NCBI RefSeq assembly: GCF_039872765.1
Contig: NZ_JBDPZC010000009.1
Span: 62,001-126,000, forward strand
Direction of reading: 5' to 3'
DNA length: 64,000 nucleotides
From: Roseateles_B flavus
Lineage (GTDB): Bacteria; Pseudomonadota; Gammaproteobacteria; Burkholderiales; Burkholderiaceae_C
The position numbers and the translations under genes were made by a program. Every line of letters begins with the position of its first letter. Positions within the stretch are counted from its first letter, which is position 1. Below the pieces are notes generated by a model. It saw nothing but the letters and a program-made list of their open reading frames with translations. It was not told where the DNA came from and did not search any database. Positions 45,976-55,307 of this stretch are shown here, piece after piece.

Positions 45976-48021
45976 ATGACTCGCAAGCTCTTCGTCACCA
46001 CTGCCCTGCCCTACGCCAATGCGAACTTCCACATTGGCCACATCATGGAGTACACCCAGGCCGACATCTGGGTCCGCTTCCAGCGCATGATGGGCCAGGA
46101 GGTGCATTTCGTCTGTGCCGACGATGCCCATGGCGCGCCGATCATGATCGCCGCCGAGAAGGCCGGCAAGACGCCGCAGGACTTCGTGGCCGGCATCGCC
46201 GCAGGCCGCAAGCAGTACCTGGACGGCTTCCACATCAGCTTCGACAACTGGCACTCGACCGACGGCACCGAGAACCACGAGCTCTCCCAGTCCATCTACA
46301 AGGCCCTGCGCGCCAAGGACCTGATCGCGGTGAAGACCATCGAGCAGTTCTTCGACCCGCAGAAGGCCATGTTCCTGCCGGACCGCTTCATCAAGGGCGA
46401 GTGCCCCAAGTGCGGCGCCAAGGACCAGTACGGCGATTCCTGCGAGGTCTGCGGCGCCGTCTACACGCCCACCGAGCTGAAGAATCCCTTCTCCGTGCTG
46501 ACCGGCGCCACGCCGGTGATGAAGAGCTCGGACCACTACTTCTTCAAGCTCTCGGACCCGCGCTGCGTGGAGTTCCTCGAGCAGTGGACGCAGACCCCCG
46601 GCCGCCTGCAGACCGAGGTGCTCAACAAGATCCGCGAGTGGTTCGCCAAGGACGAGAACGGCAACGGCGGCCTGGGTGACTGGGACATCAGCCGCGACGC
46701 GCCCTACTTCGGCATCGAGATCCCCGATGCGCCGGGCAAGTACTTCTACGTCTGGCTGGACGCCCCCATCGGCTACCTGGCCTCGCTGAAGAACTACTTC
46801 GGCAAGCTGGGCCGGGACTTCGACGCCTTCATGGCCGACGAGGCGGTGGAGCAGATCCACTTCATCGGCAAGGACATCACCTATTTCCACACCCTGTTCT
46901 GGCCGGCCATGCTGCACTTCAGCGGCCGCAAGACGCCCAACCACGTGCACGTGCACGGCTTCCTGACCGTCAACGGCGGCGAGAAGATGAGCAAGAGCCG
47001 CGGCACCGGCCTGGACCCGCTCAAGTACCTGAGCTTGGGGCTGAACGCCGAGTGGCTGCGCTACTACCTGGCCGCCAAGCTCAACAGCAAGGTGGAGGAC
47101 CTGGACTTCAATCCCGAGGACTTCGTCGCCCGCGTCAACTCCGACCTCGTTGGCAAGTACATCAACATCGCCTCGCGCGCGGCCGGCTTCCTGGCCAAGC
47201 GCTTCGATGGCCACCTCTCGGCCGACGTGGGCGTGGAGGGCCGCGCCCTGCTGGACGGCCTGCGCGCGCATGCCGGCACCATCGCCGAGCTCTACGAGAC
47301 CCGCGAGTTCGGCAAGGCCCTGCGCGAGATCATGATGCTGGCCGATCGCGTCAACGAGTACGTGGACCAGAACAAGCCCTGGGAGCTGGCCAAGCAGGAG
47401 GGCCAGGACCAGGTGCTGCAGGACGTCTGCAGCGTCTGCATCGAGGCCTTCCGCCTGCTGTCCATCTACCTGAAGCCGGTGCTGCCGGCCCTGGTGGCCA
47501 AGGTCGAGACCTTCCTGAAGGTCGAGCCCATGCAGTTTGCGGACGCCCAGCGCGCCCTCGGCGCCCACCAGATCGGCAACTACGAGCACCTGATGCAGCG
47601 CGTCGACCCCAAGCTGCTGGAGGCCCTGTTCGAGCCGCCTGCCGCACCGAAGGTCGTGCCCGGCGGTGAAGACCTGGCCCCCGAGATCAAGATCGACGAC
47701 TTCAGCAAGGTCGACCTGCGCATCGCGAAGATCGTCAAGGCGGAGCTGGTCGAGGGCTCGGACAAGCTGCTGCGACTGACCCTGGACGCCGGCGAAGGCC
47801 GCCTGCGCAATGTCTTCAGCGGCATCCGCAGCGCCTACAAGCCCGAGGACCTCGAAGGCAAGCTGACCGTCATGGTGGCCAACCTGGCCCCGCGCAAGAT
47901 GAAGTTCGGCGTGAGCGAGGGCATGGTGCTGGCCGCCAGCCATGCCGATGAGAAGGCGAATCCCGGCATCTTCGTGCTGGAGCCCTTCCCCGGCGCACAA
48001 CCGGGCATGCGGGTGCGCTGA
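45976..48021 (+). CDS. metG: methionyl-tRNA synthetase
   Basis: A class I synthetase of 681 residues starting MTRKLFVTTALPYANANFHIGH, with the HIGH motif in HIGHIMEY. The zinc knob is the double-Cys type (CPKCGAKDQYGDSCEVCG near 144-161), and KMSKS lies in GGEKMSKSRGTGLDP near 336-350. A C-terminal tRNA-binding/dimerisation (EMAP-like) domain from about 570 reads DFSKVDLRIAKIVKAE. A TAAAAT hexamer lies about 50 nt upstream. A UUCG-loop terminator follows. Confidence 0.98.
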   Translation: MTRKLFVTTALPYANANFHIGHIMEYTQADIWVRFQRMMGQEVHFVCADDAHGAPIMIAAEKAGKTPQDFVAGIAAGRKQYLDGFHISFDNWHSTDGTENHELSQSIYKALRAKDLIAVKTIEQFFDPQKAMFLPDRFIKGECPKCGAKDQYGDSCEVCGAVYTPTELKNPFSVLTGATPVMKSSDHYFFKLSDPRCVEFLEQWTQTPGRLQTEVLNKIREWFAKDENGNGGLGDWDISRDAPYFGIEIPDAPGKYFYVWLDAPIGYLASLKNYFGKLGRDFDAFMADEAVEQIHFIGKDITYFHTLFWPAMLHFSGRKTPNHVHVHGFLTVNGGEKMSKSRGTGLDPLKYLSLGLNAEWLRYYLAAKLNSKVEDLDFNPEDFVARVNSDLVGKYINIASRAAGFLAKRFDGHLSADVGVEGRALLDGLRAHAGTIAELYETREFGKALREIMMLADRVNEYVDQNKPWELAKQEGQDQVLQDVCSVCIEAFRLLSIYLKPVLPALVAKVETFLKVEPMQFADAQRALGAHQIGNYEHLMQRVDPKLLEALFEPPAAPKVVPGGEDLAPEIKIDDFSKVDLRIAKIVKAELVEGSDKLLRLTLDAGEGRLRNVFSGIRSAYKPEDLEGKLTVMVANLAPRKMKFGVSEGMVLAASHADEKANPGIFVLEPFPGAQPGMRVR

Positions 48022-48039
48022 GCCCGCGGGCCTCGCCGC

Positions 48040-48066
48040 AAAAGGGCTGCTTCGGCAGCCCTTTTT
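48040..48066 (+). terminator. Rho-independent terminator of metG
   Basis: AAAAGGGCTGC and GCAGCCCTTTT around a TTCG tetraloop with a terminal T run. Confidence 0.93.
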
Positions 48067-48232
48067 GCTGGCCGCGCAGGGCGGCCCCACAATCGGGGCG
48101 TGGACCCCCAACGCATCCGCCTGCTGCGATTGGCCGCGCCGAGCCGGCGCCGGCGCTTCATCGCGCGACTGCATCACTGCGGTCCGCCTCTGGCCATGAA
48201 CAAGCCCCCCTCCCGCCACCACCGGAGCGTTC

Positions 48233-49942
48233 ATGTCCCTGCCTCACCTGCATCCCTTTCGCCCGCGCCTGCTGGAGAGCCTGCGCGGCTATGAACGCCA
48301 GCGCCTGGTCCGCGATGTCGGCGCCGGGCTCACCGTGGGCATCGTCGCCCTGCCGCTGGCACTGGCCTTCGCCATCGCCTCGGGCGTCAAACCGGAACAG
48401 GGGCTGGTCACGGCCATCGTCGCGGGCTTCCTGATTTCGCTGCTGGGCGGCTCCAGCGTGCAGATCGGAGGGCCGGCCGGTGCCTTCATCGTCATCGTCT
48501 ACGGCATCGTGCAGCGCTACGGGGTGCACAACCTGCTGATCGCCACCATGCTGGGCGGCCTGATGATGCTGGCGCTGGGCGCCCTGCGCCTGGGAGTGCT
48601 GGTGCGCTACATCCCCGTGTCCATCGTGATCGGCTTCACCAACGGCATCGCGGTGCTGGTGGCCCTCTCGCAGCTGAAGGACTTCCTGGGCTTGCAGATC
48701 CCGCGCATGCCAGCCGACTTCTTTGCCCAGTTGCAGGCCCTGTGGACCCATCGCTCCAGCCTCAACCCCTACGCACCGCTGGTGGGCGCGAGCTGCAGCC
48801 TGCTGGTGTTGATCTGGCCCAAGAGCTACACGATGGCGTCGCATGCACGCAGCCCCCGCGAACGCCTGCACCGCCTGGCCGCCCATGTGCCCGGCACCCT
48901 GGTGGCGCTGGTGCTCGCAACGCTGGCGACGAGCCTGCTGCAGCTGCCCCTGGACACCATCGGCAGCCGCTTCGGCGGCATTCCGCAGACCCTGCCCCGG
49001 CCGGAGTGGCCCGGCTTCAGCTTCGAGGAGGCCAAGCAGCTGCTGATCCCCGCGCTGACCATCGCGCTGCTGGGCTCGATCGAGTCCCTGCTCTGCGCCC
49101 GCGTGGCCGACCGGCTCAGCGGCGAGCGCCGCCACGACCCCAACCAGGAGCTGATGGCCCAGGGCATCGCCAATATGGTCGCCCCCCTGTTCGGCGGCAT
49201 CCCGGCCACAGGCACCATTGCCCGCACCGTCACCAATGTGAAGGCGGGGGCCAGCAGCCCCGTCGCGGGCATGGTGCATGCGTTGAGCCTGCTGGTCGTG
49301 GTGCTGGTCGCGGCGCCGCTGGCCGCGCAGGTGCCGCTGGCAGCACTGGCCGGCCTGCTGCTGGTCGTGGCCTGGAACATGGGCGAGTGGCATGAATTCG
49401 CTCGCCTGCGCCATTTCAAGCTGCCCTACCGCGCCACCCTGCTGGGCACCTTCCTGCTGACGGTGATCTTCGACCTCACGGTGGCGGTGGAGGCCGGCCT
49501 GATGCTGGCCTGCGGCTTCTTCATCTATCGCATGAGCGAGCTGTTCAGCGTCTCGGAGGCGCCACCAGGCACGGCGCTGCCGCCGGGTGTGCACCTGCTG
49601 CGGGTCTATGGCTCGCTGTTCTTCGGCGCGGTGGCCAAGGTCGAGGCCCTGGCCGAGCGCCTGCCGCCCGACGCCCGCGTGCTGGCCCTGGACATGCACC
49701 TGCTGGTCTCCATGGACAGCACCGGCCTGGATGCCCTGGTCCAGCTGCAGCAGAGCCTGGAGCGCCAGGGCCGGCGACTGGTGCTGCTGGGCCTCAATGC
49801 GCAGCCGGCCTCCCTGGTCGAGCGCGGAGGCCTGGGAGCGCTGCTGGGCGAGCAGGGACTGTTGCCGGACCTGGCCACGCTGCAGGCGACTTTCTTCGAA
49901 GCCGTGCCGCAGGCCACGCCTGCGCCGCCCCGGGACGGCTAA
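48233..49942 (+). CDS. SulP/SLC26-family anion transporter with STAS domain
   Basis: A 569-residue inner-membrane carrier. The membrane domain (about 25-430) has the SulP opening DVGAGLTVGIVALPLALAFAIASG and GGSSVQIGGPAGAFIVIVYGIV. A large loop near 205-215 is basic. The C-terminal STAS domain (about 450-555) shows LLVSMDSTGLDAL, resembling an anti-sigma antagonist fold. SulP members carry sulfate, bicarbonate or dicarboxylates; neither carbonic anhydrase nor sulfur genes are adjacent, so the substrate is open. The ATG lacks a strong ribosome site. Confidence 0.9.
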   Translation: MSLPHLHPFRPRLLESLRGYERQRLVRDVGAGLTVGIVALPLALAFAIASGVKPEQGLVTAIVAGFLISLLGGSSVQIGGPAGAFIVIVYGIVQRYGVHNLLIATMLGGLMMLALGALRLGVLVRYIPVSIVIGFTNGIAVLVALSQLKDFLGLQIPRMPADFFAQLQALWTHRSSLNPYAPLVGASCSLLVLIWPKSYTMASHARSPRERLHRLAAHVPGTLVALVLATLATSLLQLPLDTIGSRFGGIPQTLPRPEWPGFSFEEAKQLLIPALTIALLGSIESLLCARVADRLSGERRHDPNQELMAQGIANMVAPLFGGIPATGTIARTVTNVKAGASSPVAGMVHALSLLVVVLVAAPLAAQVPLAALAGLLLVVAWNMGEWHEFARLRHFKLPYRATLLGTFLLTVIFDLTVAVEAGLMLACGFFIYRMSELFSVSEAPPGTALPPGVHLLRVYGSLFFGAVAKVEALAERLPPDARVLALDMHLLVSMDSTGLDALVQLQQSLERQGRRLVLLGLNAQPASLVERGGLGALLGEQGLLPDLATLQATFFEAVPQATPAPPRDG

Positions 49943-50008
49943 AATGCCGGTTTCCCGCCAGGGCGCCCGCAGCGGCAGCCCTGCATCAACCTTCATTGCC
50001 CAAGCGCC

Positions 50009-50212
50009 ATGCCTTTGTTCTGGAAGCCCTACAAGTCCGAAGTCACCCAGTTCATCGACGAGCTGAAGGCCAAGAAGCCGACGCTGGAACAGGAGCAGCG
50101 CGACGGCCGCGCCCTGCTGTGGGACAAGCCTGTGGACCGCGCCGCCCAGGCCGACTACCGCGCTGCCCGCGTGGCCCAGCAGGCCTACGTCTACCAGACC
50201 AAGTCCCACTGA
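50009..50212 (+). CDS. DUF3460-family small protein
   Basis: A 67-residue soluble protein (MPLFWKPYKSEVTQFIDELKAKKPTLEQEQRDGRALLWDK) matching DUF3460, a betaproteobacterial family of unknown function usually found just upstream of scpA. A TAAAAT hexamer overlaps the sulP stop 64 nt upstream and may be its -10. It is 41 nt before scpA on the same strand, so a shared message is likely. Confidence 0.93.
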   Translation: MPLFWKPYKSEVTQFIDELKAKKPTLEQEQRDGRALLWDKPVDRAAQADYRAARVAQQAYVYQTKSH

Positions 50213-50253
50213 AGCGCGCCGCCGTTCACCTGCGCTGACCGGCGAGCCTTCTC

Positions 50254-51123
50254 TTGAGCGGCCCCAGCACCCCGCCCGATCCCGTCGAGCTGCCCGAGCC
50301 GCTCACGGAAGCCGAGCCCAGCCCCGTGCTGCAGACCGTGGACGGCGTCGCCGTGGCCCGCCTGTACGGCGAGCCGCTCTTTGCCCTGCCCCAGGACCTC
50401 TACATCCCGCCCGATGCGCTGGAGGTCTTCCTGGAGGCCTTTGAAGGGCCGCTGGACCTGCTGCTGTACCTGATCCGGCGCCAGAACTTCAACATCCTGG
50501 ACATCCCGCTGGCGGATGTCACCCGGCAGTACCTCAGCTACGTCGACCAGATCCGCAAGCAGAACCTTGAGCTGGCCAGCGAGTACCTGCTGATGGCGGC
50601 CATGCTCATCGAGATCAAGTCCCGCATGCTGCTGCCGCCCAAGAAGACGGATGACGGCGGCGAGCCCGAGGATCCGCGGGCCGAGCTGGTGCGGCGCCTG
50701 CTGGAGTACGAGCAGATGAAGCTGGCCGCCGCACGGCTGGACGCCCTGCCCGTGATCGGCCGCGATTTCCTGCGCGCCCAGGTCCACATCGAGCAGTCCT
50801 TGACGCCGCGCTTCCCGGACGTGGAGCTGGTCGACCTGCGTGAGGCCTGGCTGGGCCTGCTCAAGAAGGCGCAGCTGAAGCAGCACCACAAGATCAGCCG
50901 CGAGGAGCTCTCGGTGCGCGAGCACATGAGCATGGTGCTGCGCCGCCTGCAGGGCCAGCGCTTCGTCGAATTCGAGCATCTCTTCGATACCAGCCGCGGT
51001 CCCCAGGTCCTGGTGGTGACCTTCATCGCCATGCTGGAGCTGGCCCGCGAACGCCTGCTGGAGATCACCCAGGCCGAGGCCTTCGCCCCCATCTACGTGC
51101 GCCTGGCCTACGAGCCGAGCTGA
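50254..51123 (+). CDS. scpA: segregation and condensation protein A
   Basis: The kleisin subunit of the SMC-ScpAB complex that organises the chromosome. The 289-residue product is called with a TTG start (SGPSTPPDP); no in-frame ATG fits the N terminus. The kleisin core begins at FLEAFEGPLDLLLYLIRRQNFNILDIPLADVTRQYLSYV, followed by LASEYLLMAAMLIEIKSRMLLP. The C-terminal winged helix has SVREHMSMVLRRLQ. No scpB or smc lies in the window. A terminator follows 19 nt after the stop. Confidence 0.95.
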   Translation: MSGPSTPPDPVELPEPLTEAEPSPVLQTVDGVAVARLYGEPLFALPQDLYIPPDALEVFLEAFEGPLDLLLYLIRRQNFNILDIPLADVTRQYLSYVDQIRKQNLELASEYLLMAAMLIEIKSRMLLPPKKTDDGGEPEDPRAELVRRLLEYEQMKLAAARLDALPVIGRDFLRAQVHIEQSLTPRFPDVELVDLREAWLGLLKKAQLKQHHKISREELSVREHMSMVLRRLQGQRFVEFEHLFDTSRGPQVLVVTFIAMLELARERLLEITQAEAFAPIYVRLAYEPS

Positions 51124-51141
51124 CCCGCCCCCCTGAATGAC

Positions 51142-51165
51142 AAAGCCCGCCAGGAGGCGGGCTTT
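51142..51165. terminator. terminator between scpA and the LuxR regulator
   Basis: AAAGCCCGCC and GGCGGGCTTT around an AGGA loop, between convergent genes. Confidence 0.9.
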
Positions 51166-51187
51166 CTTCATGGCGCAGCGGTGGCGC

Positions 51188-51928
51188 TCAGTGCGCCGGC
51201 TGGCGGAAGGTGCTGAAGCTCTGCTCCGGCGTGCGCTGCACCATCTGGCTGACGGCCAGCACGGCTTGGGTGCGCGAGTTGACACCCAGGGCCTTGAGCA
51301 CCGCGGCCACATGGTCCTTGACCGTTTCCACCGAGACACCCAGCTCGCGGGCGATGATCTTGTTGGGCTTGCCCTGCAGCAGCAGGGCCAGCACATCGGT
51401 CTGGCGCGGGGTCAGGGAGAGGTTCTCCAGTCCGGCCTGCATCTGGTACTCGGAGGCCGTGGCCAGCTGGGAGATCTGCTGCAGGCGGGCCGCCTGGCTG
51501 TTGACCTCGGGGGCGGCCGGCGCGGGGGCCTCGGTGCCCAGGCTCATCGGCGGAACGTAGATGCCGCCCGACATCACCAGGCGCAGGGCCTGGGACAGCA
51601 CCTCGGTGCTGCTGCGCTTGGGGACGAAGCCCATGGCGCCCATGTCGATGGAGCGGATGACGTCGCTGGCGCGGTCTGAGGCCGAGATCACCACCACGGG
51701 CAGGGCCGGGTAGACGGAACGGAACTCCTCCAGCACGTCGAAGCCGCTGGCATCGCCCAGCTGCAGGTCCAGCAGGACCAGGTCGAAATCGTCCTCGTCC
51801 TTGAGGCGCTGGCGTGCGGCGGCGGCGGTCTCCACCCCGACCATTTCCACGCCTTCGTCCAGGCCCGAGATCACCGTCTGCAGGGCCGAAAGAATCAGGG
51901 GATGGTCGTCAATGAGCAGCACCTTCAT
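51188..51928 (-). CDS. NarL/LuxR-family response regulator
   Basis: A 246-residue regulator. Receiver domain: VLLIDDHPLILSAL, phospho-acceptor in LVLLDLQLGDASGFD (Asp about 56), Ser/Thr in VVISASDRA, Lys in MGFVPKRSS. After a linker with PPMSLGTEAPAPAAPEV, the LuxR helix-turn-helix reads LTPRQTDVLALLLQGKPNKIIARELGVSVETVKDHVAAVLKALGV near 172-215. No sensor kinase is adjacent, so it is an orphan here. It starts about 150 nt from parA upstream on the same strand. Confidence 0.94.
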   Translation of the reverse strand: MKVLLIDDHPLILSALQTVISGLDEGVEMVGVETAAAARQRLKDEDDFDLVLLDLQLGDASGFDVLEEFRSVYPALPVVVISASDRASDVIRSIDMGAMGFVPKRSSTEVLSQALRLVMSGGIYVPPMSLGTEAPAPAAPEVNSQAARLQQISQLATASEYQMQAGLENLSLTPRQTDVLALLLQGKPNKIIARELGVSVETVKDHVAAVLKALGVNSRTQAVLAVSQMVQRTPEQSFSTFRQPAH

Positions 51929-52075
51929 GCCGGTCTCCTCGCTAGTTCTGTATCAACGCACCCCGCGTGTCGGGGCGTCGAATCATAGTGGCGGGACCTG
52001 GGCGAGGGCATACCCCTTCCGGGTGGGCGATTCGCAGACTGGGTTCGCCATTCGTATCATCAATATGAATGACGA

Positions 52076-52705
52076 TCATGGTTTGAGCCACCCGCACAGG
52101 GCTTGCCATTGCAGCAAATCCTTCTCCACCTGACCGGGCGAAATGTCCCAAAGGCTGAGACCGCGGGCCGCCAGCTGCACATAGTGCTGGGTGTCGCGCA
52201 GCTCGCCCAGCCAGTCCAGGCCCTCGCCGAAGCTGAGACGGAACTGCTGCAACTGCTGCTGGGACAGCGTCCCCTGCCGCACGCGCATGCCCAGCAGCCC
52301 CAGCCGCGGCCGATGGCGCTGCTCGGCGGCCAGCTCCTTCAGGCGCAGCACGAAGGCATGGCAGGCCTGCATGTCGAAGAGGCTGGGCTGCAGAGGGACG
52401 AGGATGCGGTCGGCCAGCCCATGCAGCCGCGCCAGGCGCTTGCCGTGCAGGCCCGCCGGCGTGTCCAGCACCACGTGGCTGACGCCCTTGGGCACGCGGG
52501 CCACCTGCCTGTCATCGATGTCCAGGGGCCGGATGGGCGGCAGCTGCGGCGGCCGCTGGGCCAGCCACTGCCGGCTGGACTGCTGGACGTCGGCGTCGCC
52601 CAGGGCCACCGCATGGCCCTGCCAGGCAAGAAAGCCGGCGATGTTGGTGGCGAGGGTGCTCTTGCCGGCCCCGCCCTTGGGGTTGGCAACCAGGATCACG
52701 GGCAT
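52076..52705 (-). CDS. orphan ParA-family ATPase
   Basis: A 209-residue P-loop ATPase with the deviant Walker A VANPKGGAGKSTLATNIAG, LGDADVQQSSRQWLAQRP and Walker B HVVLDTPAGLHGKRL. Chromosomal ParA proteins are longer (about 255 aa) and adjoin parB; here there is no parB or parS. Short orphan ParA/MinD-like proteins often position chemoreceptor arrays, flagella or other cargo. The nearest relevant gene is a LuxR regulator, so the cargo cannot be named. Confidence 0.9.
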   Translation of the reverse strand: MPVILVANPKGGAGKSTLATNIAGFLAWQGHAVALGDADVQQSSRQWLAQRPPQLPPIRPLDIDDRQVARVPKGVSHVVLDTPAGLHGKRLARLHGLADRILVPLQPSLFDMQACHAFVLRLKELAAEQRHRPRLGLLGMRVRQGTLSQQQLQQFRLSFGEGLDWLGELRDTQHYVQLAARGLSLWDISPGQVEKDLLQWQALCGWLKP

Positions 52706-52812
52706 GGCATCTCCCTTGACGGCGCTGCTGGGGATGTTAGCGGCGACTTTCCGGCCACGGCAATGCTGGCAAGGCCGGAAGTCGTGGCCAGCAGACGCTG
52801 CTACCCTTCGCC

Positions 52813-53424
52813 ATGGCTGAAATCCTGTGTCTTTGCGCCCATCCGGACCGCGCCCATTCCCGTGTCAGCGCCCGCCTGATGGACGCGCTGGCCACCACGC
52901 CCTTCCCTCCGGGCAAGCTGGCGCTGCGGGACCTCTACCGCCTCTATCCCGACTACGCCATCGACATCGAGGCCGAACAGCAGGCTCTCGCGCAGGCCCG
53001 GCTCGTCATCTGGCTGCATCCGATCCACTGGTACGGCATGCCGGCCCTGATGAAGCTGTGGCTGGACGAGGTCTTCAGCTATGGCTGGGCCTACGGGCCG
53101 GGCGGCCATGCGCTGCAGGGCAAGGACCTGTGGCTGCTGCTGTCCACGGGCGGCGCCGAGGCGGCCTACAGCCCCCAGGGCCACCATCGCCACGCCTTCC
53201 AGGACTTCCTGCTGCCCTACGAACAGACGGCGCGCCTGTGCGGCCTGCGCCTGCTGCCACCCCAGGTGCTGCACGGCGCCCATCGGGCCGACGACGAGAC
53301 CATTGCCCAGCATGTGCGCGAGGCCGTGCAGCACCTGCTGAGCTATCCCCACTGGTGCGGCTCCCAACGGGCCGAGCAGGAAGAGCTGCCGGCGGGAGAA
53401 CGCCCGGTGGAGGCGAAGGCATGA
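52813..53424 (+). CDS. kefF: KefF-type NAD(P)H oxidoreductase (K+ efflux ancillary protein)
   Basis: A 203-residue flavodoxin-fold quinone reductase-like protein. The opening ILCLCAHPDRAHSRVSARLM, the HPIHWYGMPALMKLWLDEVFSYGWAYG block (FMN/quinone site) and the GGAEAAYSPQGHHRHAFQDFLLPYEQTA stretch match KefF/MdaB proteins. KefF binds the KTN domain of KefC and is needed for full efflux. It overlaps the kefC-like gene by 4 nt, which supports the pairing. Confidence 0.9.
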   Translation: MAEILCLCAHPDRAHSRVSARLMDALATTPFPPGKLALRDLYRLYPDYAIDIEAEQQALAQARLVIWLHPIHWYGMPALMKLWLDEVFSYGWAYGPGGHALQGKDLWLLLSTGGAEAAYSPQGHHRHAFQDFLLPYEQTARLCGLRLLPPQVLHGAHRADDETIAQHVREAVQHLLSYPHWCGSQRAEQEELPAGERPVEAKA

Positions 53425-55265
53425 GCGCGCCCTCGCACGACCTGCTGCACCTGCCGCTCGTCTTCCTGGGGGCCGCCGTGCTGGCCGTGCCCCTGGCACG
53501 CTGGGCACGGCTGGGCTCCATCCTGGGCTATCTGGTCGCCGGGGTGCTGATCGGGCCGCAAGTGCTGGGCCTGGTGTCTGCACCCGAGACCATCCTGGAG
53601 GTGGCCGAGATCGGCGTGGTGCTGATGATGTTCCTGGTCGGCCTGGAGCTGGAACCGCGGCGACTGTGGCAGCTGCGCCGGCCCATCTTCGGCTGGGGCT
53701 CGGTGCAGCTGTTGGGATCGACGGCCCTGCTGATGGCCCTGGCCCTTCTGTGCGGCCTGCCCTGGCGCCTGGCCCTGGTGGGCAGCCTGGGCCTGGCCAT
53801 GTCATCCACCGCGGTGGCCATGGCCGTGCTGGGCGAGCGCAACCTGGGTGGCACGGCCGCCGGCCAGAGCATCCTCAGCGTGGCGCTGCTGCAGGACATC
53901 GCCGCCATCCCCATCCTGGCCCTGGTGCCGGCTCTCGCGGGGGCGGATGGCAGCGGCTCGGAGGGCCACTGGCAGGCGCTGAAGGCCCTGGGCGCCATTG
54001 CCGTGCTCATCCTGGGCGGGCGGCTGGCCCTCAGGCCAGCGCTGCGCTGGATCGCCGGCAGCGCTACGCCCGAGATCTTCACCGCCGCCGCCCTGCTCCT
54101 GGTGCTGGCCACGGCGGCGCTGATGCAGGCCGTGGGGCTGTCGATGGCGCTGGGCGCCTTCCTGGCGGGCGTGCTGCTGGCCGAAAGCGAATACCGGCAC
54201 GAGCTGGAGACCGATCTGGAGCCCTTCAAGGGCCTGCTCCTGGGCCTCTTCTTCATCGCCGTGGGCATGGGCCTGGACCTGCAGGTGCTGCTGCTGCAGC
54301 CCGGGCTGGTCGCGGTCCTGCTGGCCGGCCTGCTGCTGCTCAAGGGTGTCCTGCTGCTGGGCATGGGCCGGGCCATGGGACTGCCCCTGCTGGAGCGGCC
54401 GGTCTTCGTGATCCTGCTGGCACAGGGCGGCGAGTTCGGCTTCGTGGTCTTCCAGCTGGGCCAGCAGGCAGGGCTGCTGAGCGACGCCCAGGCCTCGGCC
54501 CTGGTGGCCGCAGTGGCCCTGTCCCTGGGCTGCACGCCGGCCCTGCTGGCGGCGGCCGACCGCTGGCTGCATCCCCGCCTGGCCCGGCGCGGCGGGCCGG
54601 CCATGGAAGAGCTGAAGGAGCCGCAGCAGGCGCCGGTGATCATCGCGGGCTTTGGCCGCTATGGGCAGATCGTCGGCCGTCTGCTCTACGCCAACGGGCA
54701 TGAGGCCACGGTGCTGGAGCACGACGCCCACACCGTCGAAGGCCTGCGGCGCTTCGACTGGCGCGTCTTCTACGGCGACGCCACCCGCCTGGACCTGCTC
54801 CGCACGGCCGGCGCGGAGACCGCCGCCATCCTGGTGATCGCGGTGGACGACGTGGCGCAGAGCCTGGCCATCGCCGAGCTGGCCCGCGAGCACTTTCCGC
54901 AGCTGCAGATCGTGGCCCGGGCCCGCAATGTCCAGCATTTCTACCGCCTGCAGGAGCTGGGGGTCCAGCACGTCGAACGCGAGACCTTTGAATCCGCGCT
55001 GCTCAGCGGTCGCAGCGTGCTGGAGCTGCTGGGCGTGGAGCCCGCCATGGCGCGCCGCCAGGCCTGGCGCTTCCGGCAGCACAACGCGGCCCAGCTGCGC
55101 CTGATGGCCCGGCACCGCGAGGACGAGGACCAGCTCATCGCCATGGTCAAGCAGGGCCGCCAGCAGCTGGAGACCCTGATGGCCCAGGAGCGCGAGGCCC
55201 GGGCGCAGGTGCGCCATCGCCAGGGCTGGAACCCCGGGGAGGCCGAGGACGCCCGGCCGGATTGA
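53421..55265 (+). CDS. kefC: KefC-type glutathione-regulated K+/H+ antiporter
   Basis: A 614-residue CPA2 antiporter. About 12 helices (residues 8-385) include GSILGYLVAGVLIGPQVLGLV, MFLVGLELEPRRLW and GLAMSSTAVAMAVLGERN. A KTN/RCK domain from about 400 has the Rossmann motif VIIAGFGRYGQIVGRLLYANG and the downstream DATRLDLLRTAGAETAAILVIAVDD. The C terminus is a charged helix. Family regulation (closed by GSH, opened by GSH adducts) is assumed. It is translationally coupled to kefF. Confidence 0.93.
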   Translation: MSAPSHDLLHLPLVFLGAAVLAVPLARWARLGSILGYLVAGVLIGPQVLGLVSAPETILEVAEIGVVLMMFLVGLELEPRRLWQLRRPIFGWGSVQLLGSTALLMALALLCGLPWRLALVGSLGLAMSSTAVAMAVLGERNLGGTAAGQSILSVALLQDIAAIPILALVPALAGADGSGSEGHWQALKALGAIAVLILGGRLALRPALRWIAGSATPEIFTAAALLLVLATAALMQAVGLSMALGAFLAGVLLAESEYRHELETDLEPFKGLLLGLFFIAVGMGLDLQVLLLQPGLVAVLLAGLLLLKGVLLLGMGRAMGLPLLERPVFVILLAQGGEFGFVVFQLGQQAGLLSDAQASALVAAVALSLGCTPALLAAADRWLHPRLARRGGPAMEELKEPQQAPVIIAGFGRYGQIVGRLLYANGHEATVLEHDAHTVEGLRRFDWRVFYGDATRLDLLRTAGAETAAILVIAVDDVAQSLAIAELAREHFPQLQIVARARNVQHFYRLQELGVQHVERETFESALLSGRSVLELLGVEPAMARRQAWRFRQHNAAQLRLMARHREDEDQLIAMVKQGRQQLETLMAQEREARAQVRHRQGWNPGEAEDARPD

Positions 55266-55307
55266 CCCATCGCGGCAGGGCGGCGGCCTTGCGGCGACAA
55301 TGCGGGC

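Noticed and set aside
47661..47678. GAAGACCTGGCCCC in metG as another copy of the dispersed 15-mer
   Set aside because: It has two mismatches to the motif and encodes a natural GEDLAP stretch, so chance is sufficient.
45655..48234. 859-codon open frame antisense to metG
   Set aside because: Low-complexity shadow of metG codons; no start context and no domain.
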